Notes under the pieces: generated by a model | What the model was told of the DNA's origin: nothing | Database searches by the model: none | The model's input: the letters and a program-made list of their open reading frames with translations, nothing else | Assembly: GCA_934162325.1 (NCBI GenBank) | Contig: CAKPIH010000041.1 | Coordinates: 1-9,701 of the forward strand | Direction: 5' to 3' | Source: an uncultured Bacilli bacterium | GTDB lineage: Bacteria; Bacillota_I; Bacilli_A; RF39; UBA660 | DNA length: 9,701 bases | Shown here: one piece after another, positions 1 to 4,516 of the stretch | Layout: the number at the start of each line of letters is the position of its first letter | Numbering within the stretch: the first letter of the stretch is position 1 | Made by a program: the position numbers and the translations under genes

Positions 1-93
1 CACATAAAACACATATTAGAAGAAGGTGAACTGGATGAAAATTCAGTTGTTCGGAATTTCCGAACAGTTGAAAAAGAGATTCTTGTAGACTAG
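1..93 (+). pseudogene. RhuM-family N-terminal fragment, truncated
   Basis: Reading frame 1 is open from the window edge and stops at TAG 91-93, giving 30 residues that include the stretch EEGELDENSVVRNFRT. From memory of the family, this resembles the N-terminal region of RhuM (virulence RhuM family, DNA-binding-like) proteins, where a pattern like IxxIFxEGELDENSVVxxF(R/L)T is followed by a segment GKxYxxxxYNLDxIISVGYR. That following segment is absent here: the frame ends after RTVEKEILVD. The gene therefore looks cut short by a deletion, frameshift or recombination. RhuM genes usually travel with islands, prophages or mobile elements, so this may be an island scar. The family call rests on a short match and the upstream part lies outside the window. 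Confidence 0.45.
48..66. repeat. 19-bp perfect palindrome in RhuM-like fragment
   Basis: TGTTCGGAA-T-TTCCGAACA has two perfect 9-bp arms around one central base, and CAGTTG occurs as a direct repeat at 44-49 and 65-70. The palindrome encodes V-R-N-F-R-T using CGG and CGA arginine codons, which are scarce in this AGA-rich window. Confidence 0.8.
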
Positions 94-125
94 ACATTCA
101 TTATTGTCCTAATTGTGGTATGTAA
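70..125 (+). pseudogene. Zinc-ribbon-like C-terminal remnant
   Basis: In frame 3, after a TGA ending at 69, the sequence reads KRDSCRLDIHYCPNCGM and then TAA at 123-125. The pattern hydrophobic-x-YCPxCG close to a C-terminus is typical of zinc-ribbon tails, often ending YCPxCGRKL. No start codon or upstream domain is present, so this is either a remnant joined out of frame to the RhuM-like fragment or a chance match. The same frame stays readable in pieces to about 188 (NVGKFSERSKKQLQES) with two intervening TAA codons. Confidence 0.25.
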
Positions 126-215
126 ATGATAAAATAAAATGTAGGAAAGTTTAGTGAACGATCTAAAAAACAATTACAAGAATCCTAATACTCTCTAGTA
201 ACTTTGTTATTATTA

Positions 216-224
216 TGATATACT
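216..224 (+). promoter_or_regulatory. Extended -10 promoter for csaA
   Basis: TGATATACT is a TGn-extended -10 with TATACT at 219-224. No good -35 lies 17 bp upstream, which extended -10 promoters tolerate. Transcription would begin near 231, just ahead of the AAAGGAG ribosome binding site at 235-241. Confidence 0.45.
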
Positions 225-248
225 AGTGATATATAAAGGAGAAGTAAA

Positions 249-575
249 ATGATAACAATAGAAGATTTTAAAAAAGTAGATATGCGAGTAGGTACTATAA
301 TAGAAGCAGCAGTTAACGAAAAAGCAAGAAAACCTGCTTATAAATTAACAATAGACTTGGGAGAACTAGGAACAAAGAAAACCTCAGCTCAAATAACTAA
401 TGTCTATAAACCAGAAGATTTAATAAATATGCAAGTAATCGTGGTTACTAATTTTAGCCCAATGAAAATAGGAGATGTTACTAGTGAAGTACTTGTACTA
501 GGAGTAGATACTGAAGACGGAGTAGTTTTATTAAATCTAGAAAGACAAGTAGAAAATGGTAAAAGAGTATACTAA
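249..575 (+). CDS. csaA: CsaA, tRNA-binding-domain chaperone-like protein
   Basis: This 108-residue protein is a single EMAPII/tRNA-binding (OB-fold) domain, the full length of the CsaA family. The N-terminus (IEDFKKVDMRVGTI) and the central part (ITNVYKPEDLINMQVIVVTNF) are characteristic. CsaA is a cytoplasmic homodimer; in Bacillus subtilis it was linked to protein export as a chaperone-like factor, and its fold binds tRNA-like RNA, so its exact role remains open. The ATG has AAAGGAG at 235-241 with a 7-nt spacer. It is followed after 55 bp by a small unknown gene with no terminator between, so the two are probably co-transcribed up to the terminator at 883-913. There is no sign of truncation. 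Confidence 0.93.
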   Translation: MITIEDFKKVDMRVGTIIEAAVNEKARKPAYKLTIDLGELGTKKTSAQITNVYKPEDLINMQVIVVTNFSPMKIGDVTSEVLVLGVDTEDGVVLLNLERQVENGKRVY

Positions 576-630
576 GTTTTATTACATATTATAAATAAAC
601 TATAAATTAATTAATAAAGGAAAATAAATT

Positions 631-888
631 ATGAAAAGAGAAGAAGTAGAAAAAATAAGTATGGAAAGATTATATATGCTAGGAGGAGCATTATTAAGAT
701 ATTTTAATGGTATGGAAATAACAGATGAGGAAGCATATATAATTTCTAATTGTCAAGATAATGAGATAGTACCCGCAATTAAGATGGTACAATTACATAA
801 TAGTAAAAATAAAAATAACCATTTTGCAGAATCTACTACTAAAATAAAGTTTGCAGGTTATACAGATAAATTAAAAAAGAGTAAATAA
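631..888 (+). CDS. Conserved-looking hypothetical protein, 85 aa
   Basis: I do not recognise this family. The ATG is preceded by AAAGGA at 616-621 (9-nt spacer), and codon use matches neighbouring genes, so it is likely a real gene. The product is a small soluble protein with no signal peptide or membrane segment. Residues 1-50 look helical (REEVEKISMERLYMLGGALL, then ITDEEAYIIS), and the tail from about residue 57 is rich in Lys, Asn and Ser, ending KLKKSK, so it may be disordered or bind nucleic acid. It lies 55 bp behind csaA without an intervening terminator, and its stop codon is inside the 5' arm of the terminator that ends this unit. No function is assigned. Confidence 0.75.
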   Translation: MKREEVEKISMERLYMLGGALLRYFNGMEITDEEAYIISNCQDNEIVPAIKMVQLHNSKNKNNHFAESTTKIKFAGYTDKLKKSK

Positions 889-913
889 GGACTAGATAAT
901 AGTTCTTATTTTA
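883..913 (+). terminator. Terminator of the csaA unit
   Basis: AAATAAGGACT (883-893), a 7-nt loop, then AGTTCTTATTT (901-911) form an 11-bp stem with one G-U pair, followed by a short T-rich stretch. The stop codon of the 85-residue gene lies in the 5' arm. The stem is AT-rich, so efficiency may be moderate. Confidence 0.6.
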
Positions 914-977
914 ATCCTTAAAAAATTATAAATTACCATAAATTAATTGATGTTAATAAAAAAATAATAGATAAGTA

Positions 978-986
978 TGTTATAAT
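978..986 (+). promoter_or_regulatory. Extended -10 promoter for tag
   Basis: TGTTATAAT is a perfect TGn-extended consensus -10 (TATAAT at 981-986). The -35 position (about 958-963) is A-rich and weak. The expected start is near 993, giving a roughly 70-nt leader before tag. Confidence 0.6.
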
Positions 987-1061
987 AATTAATGACAGGA
1001 TTATATATTGAAGAGGATGAAAATAATATAAAAAAAGATAAACTATCAAAGGAGAAGAGAT

Positions 1062-1619
1062 ATGAATAGATGTAAGTGGTGTAATTTAAATAATCCTAAA
1101 TATATAGATTATCATGATAATGAATGGGGTGTGTTAAATTTAGAGGATACTTATCTATTAGAAATGTTAATCTTAGAGATGTTTCAAGCTGGACTATCTT
1201 GGGAATGCGTTCTAAATAAGAGGGAGGCCTTCAGGGCTGCCTATGATGATTTTGATATAGATAAAATATGTAATTATACTGAAGATAAAATAAAAGAATT
1301 AGAGGAAAATAAAGATATAATAAGAAATAAACTAAAGATAAAAGCTAGTATTAATAATACTAAGATATTTAAAGATATTAAAGAAGAATATGGGAGTTTT
1401 AAGAATTATCTTTTAACTTTTACTAATAATAAAATATACTATGAAATAAATATGGTAAGTTCTGAATTGTCTGACAATCTATCTAAAGATCTACGAAAAA
1501 GGGGTATGACATTTGTAGGTACTACGATTATATATTCATATCTTCAAGCTATTGGTATAATATATTCTCATGATAGGGATTGTTATTTATATAGGGAGGG
1601 AAATTGTGAAAATAGTTAG
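1062..1619 (+). CDS. tag: DNA-3-methyladenine glycosylase I
   Basis: This 185-residue protein is the full length of the TAG family, base-excision enzymes that remove 3-methyladenine from alkylated DNA. The N-terminus RCKWCN, then YHDNEWGV, then EMFQAGLSWECVLNKR are diagnostic. The structural zinc ligands can be placed by comparison with E. coli Tag at C4, H18, H170 and C174 (the last two in the SHDRDC motif). E39 matches the key glutamate (E. coli Glu38) and W47 the base-stacking tryptophan. The ATG has AAAGGAG at 1048-1054 with 7-nt spacing. The last 14 bp overlap the start of the pentapeptide-repeat gene, so the two are almost certainly one transcription unit, from the extended -10 promoter at 978-986 to the terminators after 2229. 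All catalytic and metal residues are present, so it should be active. Confidence 0.96.
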   Translation: MNRCKWCNLNNPKYIDYHDNEWGVLNLEDTYLLEMLILEMFQAGLSWECVLNKREAFRAAYDDFDIDKICNYTEDKIKELEENKDIIRNKLKIKASINNTKIFKDIKEEYGSFKNYLLTFTNNKIYYEINMVSSELSDNLSKDLRKRGMTFVGTTIIYSYLQAIGIIYSHDRDCYLYREGNCENS

Positions 1620-2229
1620 TCCTAAAATAAAAAACTATGTCGAATGTAGTATTATAGATAGTATAAAAGATAATGATTTTAGTAATAAATTATATAATAC
1701 TAATATAGAAGATAATGTTATAATTAGTGATATAACTTTTGATAGTTGTATTTTTAATAATATTAATTTTAATAATATAAAATTAGATAATGTTGATTTA
1801 ATAGATGTAATATTTAAAAACTGTGATTTATCTAATCAAGTATTTGATAATAAATTACTTAGTAGAGTAGTATTTGATAATTGTAAATTACTTGGTACTT
1901 CTTTTGTTAATAGTAGTTTAAAGGATGTTTCTTTTAGTAGTAGTAATTCTAAATATACTAATTTTTTTGCTAGTAGTTTAAATAATATTGAGATAATAGA
2001 TAGTGATTTTAGTAATAGTATATTTACTGAATCTAAGATTAAGAATATAAGTTTATATAATAGTACTTTTAATGAAACAGAATTTATTAGGACCAATTTA
2101 AAAGATGTTGATTTTTCTACTTGTAATATAGAAAGGATAGTTTTTGATATTGATTCATTAAAAGGTATAAAAATAAATGTTCTTCAGGCTAGTGATATTA
2201 TATCATTATTAGGAGTACAAATAAAATAG
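1606..2229 (+). CDS. Pentapeptide-repeat protein (Qnr/MfpA-like fold)
   Basis: From about residue 30 to 185 the protein is a run of five-residue units with Phe or Leu at the central position and Asn, Asp or Ser around it (for example FDSCIFNNINFNNIKLDNVD, IFKNCDL, VFDNCKL). This is the signature of the right-handed quadrilateral beta-helix of pentapeptide-repeat proteins. The C-terminal segment LQASDIISLLGVQIK resembles the terminal helix (QALxLxxLLGI-like) of Qnr-type and related proteins, which dimerise and mimic DNA to bind gyrase. I chose GTG 1606, giving 207 residues, because AGGGAGGG lies at 1593-1600 with a suitable spacer. The in-frame ATG at 1570 lies deep in tag and lacks a good site. 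The 14-bp overlap with tag suggests translational coupling. DNA mimicry or gyrase protection is inference; the repeat fold is secure. Confidence 0.85.
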   Translation: MKIVSPKIKNYVECSIIDSIKDNDFSNKLYNTNIEDNVIISDITFDSCIFNNINFNNIKLDNVDLIDVIFKNCDLSNQVFDNKLLSRVVFDNCKLLGTSFVNSSLKDVSFSSSNSKYTNFFASSLNNIEIIDSDFSNSIFTESKIKNISLYNSTFNETEFIRTNLKDVDFSTCNIERIVFDIDSLKGIKINVLQASDIISLLGVQIK

Positions 2230-2254
2230 AGAAGAAATTAATCTTCTTTTTATT
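2229..2254 (+). terminator. Weak terminator after pentapeptide gene
   Basis: AGAAGA (2230-2235) and TCTTCT (2242-2247) form a 6-bp stem immediately after the stop codon, followed by TTTTTATTT. The stem is short, so it may be leaky; a stronger hairpin follows at 2283-2310. Confidence 0.5.
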
Positions 2255-2282
2255 TGACGCTTCATCATATAGTATTCCGTGG

Positions 2283-2319
2283 TATGAGAAAGACTCAGGT
2301 CTTTCTCATAAATATTTTT
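2283..2319 (+). terminator. Strong 12-bp hairpin terminator
   Basis: TATGAGAAAGAC (2283-2294), loop TCAG, and GTCTTTCTCATA (2299-2310) form a perfect 12-bp stem, followed by AATATTTTT. It separates the tag unit from the promoter of the AbrB-ABC operon, which begins 14 bp further on. Confidence 0.8.
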
Positions 2320-2323
2320 AGTA

Positions 2324-2352
2324 TTGACTATATATATAATAGATAGTATAAT
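2324..2352 (+). promoter_or_regulatory. Sigma-A promoter of the AbrB-ABC operon
   Basis: TTGACT at 2324-2329, a 17-bp spacer and TATAAT at 2347-2352 form a near-consensus promoter. The expected start near 2359 lies downstream of a TTG at 2324 that could otherwise be mistaken for the start codon of the regulator gene. Confidence 0.85.
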
Positions 2353-2362
2353 AAGTATGAAA

Positions 2363-2380
2363 AGTATAACTAGTATAACT
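2363..2380 (+). repeat. Tandem 9-bp repeat, candidate operator
   Basis: AGTATAACT occurs twice head to tail (2363-2371, 2372-2380) just past the expected transcription start. The core AGTATAA also occurs at 2345-2351 over the -10. Such placement fits a binding site for the first gene product, an AbrB-type regulator, but AT-rich sequence can produce repeats by chance. Confidence 0.4.
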
Positions 2381-2398
2381 TTGGAAAGGGATGATATA

Positions 2399-2611
2399 AT
2401 GAAGAAAAATAAATATATGGGTATAAGTAAAGTAGGGGAGAAAGGGCAAATAGTAATACCTAAAGAAGTAAGGGATATCTTTGATATAAATCCGGGAGAT
2501 TCTTTAATAGTACTAGCAGATTCTAAAAAAGGAATAGCTTTAGTAAAGTCAGATATAATTGAGGCTGCTACTAATAATATATTAGGAGGATCTAATGATA
2601 AAGATAAATAA
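2399..2611 (+). CDS. AbrB/MazE/SpoVT-type DNA-binding regulator
   Basis: This 70-residue protein consists almost wholly of one swapped-hairpin AbrB domain: GISKVGEKGQIVIPKEVRDI followed by FDINPGDSLIVL. It has a short Asn- and Lys-rich tail. Such proteins dimerise and bind AT-rich operators. I place the start at ATG 2399, with GGAAAGGG at 2383-2390 and an 8-nt spacer. An upstream TTG in frame at 2324 lies inside the -35 hexamer and cannot be the start. The gene overlaps the ABC ATPase gene by 17 bp, so regulator and transporter are translated together. Small AbrB proteins that lead ABC-2 transporter operons are common in Bacillota and are presumed autoregulators. A MazE-like antitoxin role is unlikely because no toxin gene follows. 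Confidence 0.9.
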   Translation: MKKNKYMGISKVGEKGQIVIPKEVRDIFDINPGDSLIVLADSKKGIALVKSDIIEAATNNILGGSNDKDK

Positions 2612-3329
2612 TTTAACTAAGAAATATAAAGATAAATTAGCAGTAGATAATTTAAATTTAGAAATAAAGACAGGAGAATTATTTTCTTTACTTGGAACTA
2701 ATGGAGCGGGTAAGACTACTACTATTAAGATGTTATCTACATTAATATTACCTACTAGTGGAGAGGTAGAGATAAATAATTTAGATTTAGTAAAAGATAG
2801 TAGTAAAATAAAAGAAATAATAAATATATCTCCTCAAGAGACTGCGGTAGCATCTAATTTAACAGTATTAGAAAATTTATATTTTATGGCAGGTATATAT
2901 CAAATACCTAATAAAGAAGATAAAATAAAAGAGTTAATAAAGTTATTTAAATTAGAAGAAGTATTAAAACAAAAAGCTAAGACATTATCTGGCGGTTATC
3001 AAAGAAAATTATCTATTGCGATATCTTTAATAAATAATCCTAAAATTCTTTTTTTAGATGAACCAACTCTAGGTTTAGATGTAATATCAAGACATGACTT
3101 ATGGAAAATAATAGAAGCATTAAAAGGAAAAACTACTATTATACTTACTACTCATTATATGGAAGAAGCTGAAGCGTTGTCTGATAGAATAGGTATAATG
3201 AATAAAGGTAAGTTAATAGAACTTGGTACTTCTAAAGAATTAATAAAAAAAGCTAAAACTAAAAACTTTGAAGATGCTTTTATAAAAATAATAGAGGAGG
3301 ATAATGATGAGAATACTAACATTTGCTAA
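2595..3329 (+). CDS. ABC-2 type transporter ATP-binding protein
   Basis: The 244-residue protein has every ABC ATPase motif. The Walker A motif GTNGAGKT is at 34-41, with Thr where Pro is usual, and the Q-loop Gln is near 81. The signature LSGGY is at 131-135, Walker B ILFLDE at 151-156, the D-loop follows, and the switch His is 187 (THYMEEAE). The last feature and the length are typical of the DrrA/CcmA-like multidrug or antibiotic export ATPases. It works at the inner face of the membrane with the permease encoded next. The start ATG has AGGAGG at 2584-2589 and lies inside the regulator gene (17-bp overlap); the end overlaps the permease gene. The substrate cannot be told from the sequence; drugs, peptides or lipids are all possible. 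Confidence 0.95.
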   Translation: MIKINNLTKKYKDKLAVDNLNLEIKTGELFSLLGTNGAGKTTTIKMLSTLILPTSGEVEINNLDLVKDSSKIKEIINISPQETAVASNLTVLENLYFMAGIYQIPNKEDKIKELIKLFKLEEVLKQKAKTLSGGYQRKLSIAISLINNPKILFLDEPTLGLDVISRHDLWKIIEALKGKTTIILTTHYMEEAEALSDRIGIMNKGKLIELGTSKELIKKAKTKNFEDAFIKIIEEDNDENTNIC

Positions 3330-4035
3330 TAGGAATTTTAAAGAAATAATAAGAGATCCCCTTAGTATTATCTTTGCTATTATTTTACCATTATTTCTAT
3401 TATATATATTTGAACAATTTAAAATACCAAATGAAGTATATAATATAGAGAATTTTACTCCTGGTATTATTATATTTAGTTTATCCTTTATAACAATGTT
3501 TACTGCTTCATTAGTAGCTAAAGATCGAAGTACATCTCTTACTACTAGACTTGGGGTGTCGCCAATGAAAAGTATAGATTATATTTTAGGATATAGTATA
3601 TCAGTATTACCAATAGTATTAATACAAAATATATTATTCTTTATAACTGCTATGTTATTGGGATTAAACTTTAGTATAAATATTATTTATACAATATTAG
3701 TATCAATACCTATATCTTTATTATTTATATCTCTTGGTATATTAATAGGAACAATAACTACTGAAAAGTCTTCATCAGGAGTATCTAGTATAGTAGTTCA
3801 GTTAGTAGCTTTTACTAGTGGTATGTATTTTAGTACTGATATGGTTGGTAATACTTTTAGTACTATATGTAAAATATTACCATTTCAAAGTACTTTAAAT
3901 ATAACTAAAAGTGTATTAAATAATAGTTATAACAATATATTAACTAGCACTTTAATAGTGGTTATATATACAATAATAACTATAGTATTAGAAATATTCT
4001 TATTCAAAAAGAAAATGATAAGTGATAGTAAATAA
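3307..4035 (+). CDS. ABC-2 type transporter permease
   Basis: This 242-residue membrane protein has about six hydrophobic segments, near residues 17-35, 49-70, 85-114, 124-149, 156-179 and 211-234, matching the ABC-2 permease fold (DrrB-like). The cytoplasmic N-terminus, FANRNFKEIIRDPLSIIFAI, is typical of the family. Two adjacent ATG codons are possible, at 3304 and 3307; I prefer 3307 because GAGGAGG at 3294-3300 then has a 6-nt spacer rather than 3. Either start overlaps the ATPase gene by about 25 bp, which fits translational coupling and fixed stoichiometry. It is the last gene of the AbrB-led operon. A type I toxin-antitoxin-like region follows. Confidence 0.93.
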   Translation: MRILTFANRNFKEIIRDPLSIIFAIILPLFLLYIFEQFKIPNEVYNIENFTPGIIIFSLSFITMFTASLVAKDRSTSLTTRLGVSPMKSIDYILGYSISVLPIVLIQNILFFITAMLLGLNFSINIIYTILVSIPISLLFISLGILIGTITTEKSSSGVSSIVVQLVAFTSGMYFSTDMVGNTFSTICKILPFQSTLNITKSVLNNSYNNILTSTLIVVIYTIITIVLEIFLFKKKMISDSK

Positions 4036-4066
4036 TATACATTTGTATGTATACGTAAATTAAAAT

Positions 4067-4091
4067 AATAGTCAATTATATATTGACTATT
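4067..4091. terminator. Inverted repeat after permease gene
   Basis: AATAGTCAAT (4067-4076) and ATTGACTATT (4082-4091) form a perfect 10-bp stem with a 5-nt loop, 31 bp after the permease stop. The tail is only TTT before GCTGC, so alone it would be a poor intrinsic terminator. It could stall polymerase or protect the 3' end. Confidence 0.4.
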
Positions 4092-4094
4092 TGC

Positions 4095-4103
4095 TGCTAT
4101 TAT
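4095..4103 (+). promoter_or_regulatory. Extended -10 promoter of putative toxin mRNA
   Basis: TGCTATTAT is a TGn-extended -10 (TATTAT at 4098-4103), with no clear -35 at 4075-4080. Transcription would begin near 4110, leaving the 5' arm of the overlapping terminator untranscribed. It is weaker than the opposing minus-strand promoter. Confidence 0.35.
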
Positions 4104-4150
4104 AGGAGAGTTTTTAGGTAACATCAATAAGGGTTGTTCTCTCCTTTTTT
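4104..4150 (+). terminator. Terminator with large loop, ABC operon end
   Basis: AGGAGAG (4104-4110) pairs perfectly with CTCTCCT (4139-4145), with T4146-4150 completing a six-T tail. The 28-nt loop is unusually large. The 3' arm CTCTCC can alternatively pair with GGAGAG at 4326-4331, so it may serve two structures. Confidence 0.5.
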
Positions 4151-4175
4151 AAGTATTTAAGGAAGGGGTGATGCT

Positions 4176-4220
4176 ATGCTGAAAAAACAAACAGAAATGG
4201 GGGTTTTAGTAAGTGAATGA
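4176..4220 (+). CDS. 14-codon leader ORF before toxin-like ORF
   Basis: ATG 4176 has the best ribosome site in the region (GGAAGGGGTG at 4161-4170, 5-nt spacer) and encodes MLKKQTEMGVLVSE before TGA 4218-4220. It overlaps the GTG start of the hydrophobic ORF at 4213 by 8 bp, an arrangement that resembles mok-hok translational coupling. Alternatively, it was once the 5' part of one longer toxin gene now split by a +1 shift. Confidence 0.3.
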   Translation: MLKKQTEMGVLVSE

Positions 4221-4287
4221 AGTCATACTAATAATATGGCTTACTTTAGTTACACTATACTTAATAGATAGTCGTAACCATAGATAA
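4213..4287 (+). CDS. Putative small hydrophobic toxin, 24 aa
   Basis: GTG 4213 opens a 24-residue peptide: NE, then about 15 apolar residues (VILIIWLTLVTLYLI), then a polar basic tail (DSRNHR). One membrane helix with a charged C-terminus is the general design of membrane-active type I toxins, and it loosely resembles the putative holin-like toxin group (YEAL...LLTYIDKK-like endings), although it is a few residues shorter. GGGGG at 4199-4203 is a possible ribosome site (9-nt spacer), or translation is coupled to the overlapping 14-codon ORF. A minus-strand RNA ends at the stop codon and overlaps the 3' untranslated part of the message. It could be a chance ORF; the RNA architecture around it is the main support. 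Confidence 0.4.
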   Translation: MNEVILIIWLTLVTLYLIDSRNHR

Positions 4288-4315
4288 AAAAAGAGCACCC
4301 TTCAGGGGGGTGCTC
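4286..4315 (-). terminator. Minus-strand intrinsic terminator of small RNA
   Basis: On the minus strand, GAGCACCC (4315-4308), a 7-nt loop and GGGTGCTC (4300-4293) form a GC-rich 8-bp stem followed by seven Ts (4292-4286). It is one of the few GC-rich spots in the window. The plus strand lacks a T-tract after the stem, so termination is directional. Confidence 0.88.
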
Positions 4316-4387
4316 CACATCATATGGAGAGAACACCTTTTGAGACTAGATGTTACCCATTTTTATTATGGATAAATTTCTCTTCCT
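4286..4387 (-). ncRNA. Antisense small RNA, putative type I antitoxin
   Basis: A minus-strand transcription unit of about 100 nt has a near-consensus promoter (TTGATA 4422-4417, 17-bp spacer, TACAAT 4399-4394) and an intrinsic terminator. No open reading frame of note lies in it. Predicted folds on the minus strand are hairpin 1 (arms 4375-4368 and 4360-4353, loop 7 nt) and a terminator stem. A competing stem pairs GGTGTTCTCTCC with GGAGCACC. Hairpin 1 is intact only on the minus strand, because one position is G-U there but C-A on the plus strand. Its 3' half is complementary to the end of the putative toxin mRNA, as in txpA/RatA and bsrG/SR4 of Bacillus subtilis. Confidence 0.6.
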
Positions 4388-4393
4388 GTATAC

Positions 4394-4422
4394 ATTGTAT
4401 CAAATTTTAATGAAAATATCAA
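4394..4422 (-). promoter_or_regulatory. Promoter of the minus-strand small RNA
   Basis: On the minus strand, TTGATA (4422-4417), a 17-bp spacer and TACAAT (4399-4394) form a near-consensus sigma-A promoter. The predicted start is near 4387 (AGGAAGAG). No minus-strand protein gene lies between it and the terminator 100 bp on. Confidence 0.75.
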
Positions 4423-4462
4423 TAACTATACTTAAATTTATAAGTTGAGAGATAAAAAGATA

Positions 4463-4492
4463 TTGATATTAAGTATTTTGATATGGTATAAT
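4463..4492 (+). promoter_or_regulatory. mutS promoter
   Basis: TTGATA (4463-4468), an 18-bp spacer and TATAAT (4487-4492), with the extension TGG just before the -10, make a strong promoter. The start near 4499 gives an 18-nt leader. It diverges from the small-RNA promoter, with about 40 bp between their -35 elements. Confidence 0.85.
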
Positions 4493-4516
4493 ATATAAGC
4501 AGAGAAGGTAGTAAAT

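Larger units (their letters stand above)
4110..4341 (+). other. Putative type I toxin mRNA with 5'-3' pairing
   Basis: This is an inferred transcript of about 230 nt. GGTTGTTCTCTCC (4132-4144) near the 5' end pairs with GGAGAGAACACC (4326-4337) near the 3' end: 12 base pairs with one bulged U, directly followed by TTTT (4338-4341). Inside that, the Shine-Dalgarno GGAAGGGGTG (4161-4170) can pair with CACCCTTC (4296-4303). Long-distance end pairing plus a hidden ribosome site is the known architecture of many type I toxin messages. The 3' end overlaps the minus-strand RNA over about 55 nt. The transcript ends are predicted, not observed. Confidence 0.4.

Noticed and set aside
1570..1605. ATG 1570 as start of the pentapeptide-repeat gene
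   Set aside because: No ribosome site fits it, whereas GTG 1606 has AGGGAGGG at a proper distance.
1836..2096. Minus-strand open frame opposite the pentapeptide-repeat gene
   Set aside because: It is a leucine/serine-rich shadow of the repeat codons, has no ribosome site and lies entirely within a well-supported gene.
2324..2398. TTG-initiated N-terminal extension of the AbrB-type protein
   Set aside because: The TTG is part of the -35 hexamer and lies upstream of the predicted transcript; the domain begins normally at ATG 2399.
3927..4127. Minus-strand open frame at the permease 3' end
   Set aside because: It is antisense to permease codons and to the terminator hairpins, with no promoter or ribosome site; its hydrophobicity comes from AT-rich membrane codons on the other strand.
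4110..4341. 6S, SRP or tmRNA-like structural RNA
   Set aside because: The end-pairing is suggestive, but no diagnostic internal motif (such as the SRP GGAAG apical loop context or tmRNA tRNA-like ends) is visible, and a hydrophobic ORF lies inside.
4286..4388. Riboswitch or T-box leader on the minus strand
   Set aside because: The competing stems look like an attenuator, but no minus-strand gene lies downstream and no T-box or known aptamer motif is visible.
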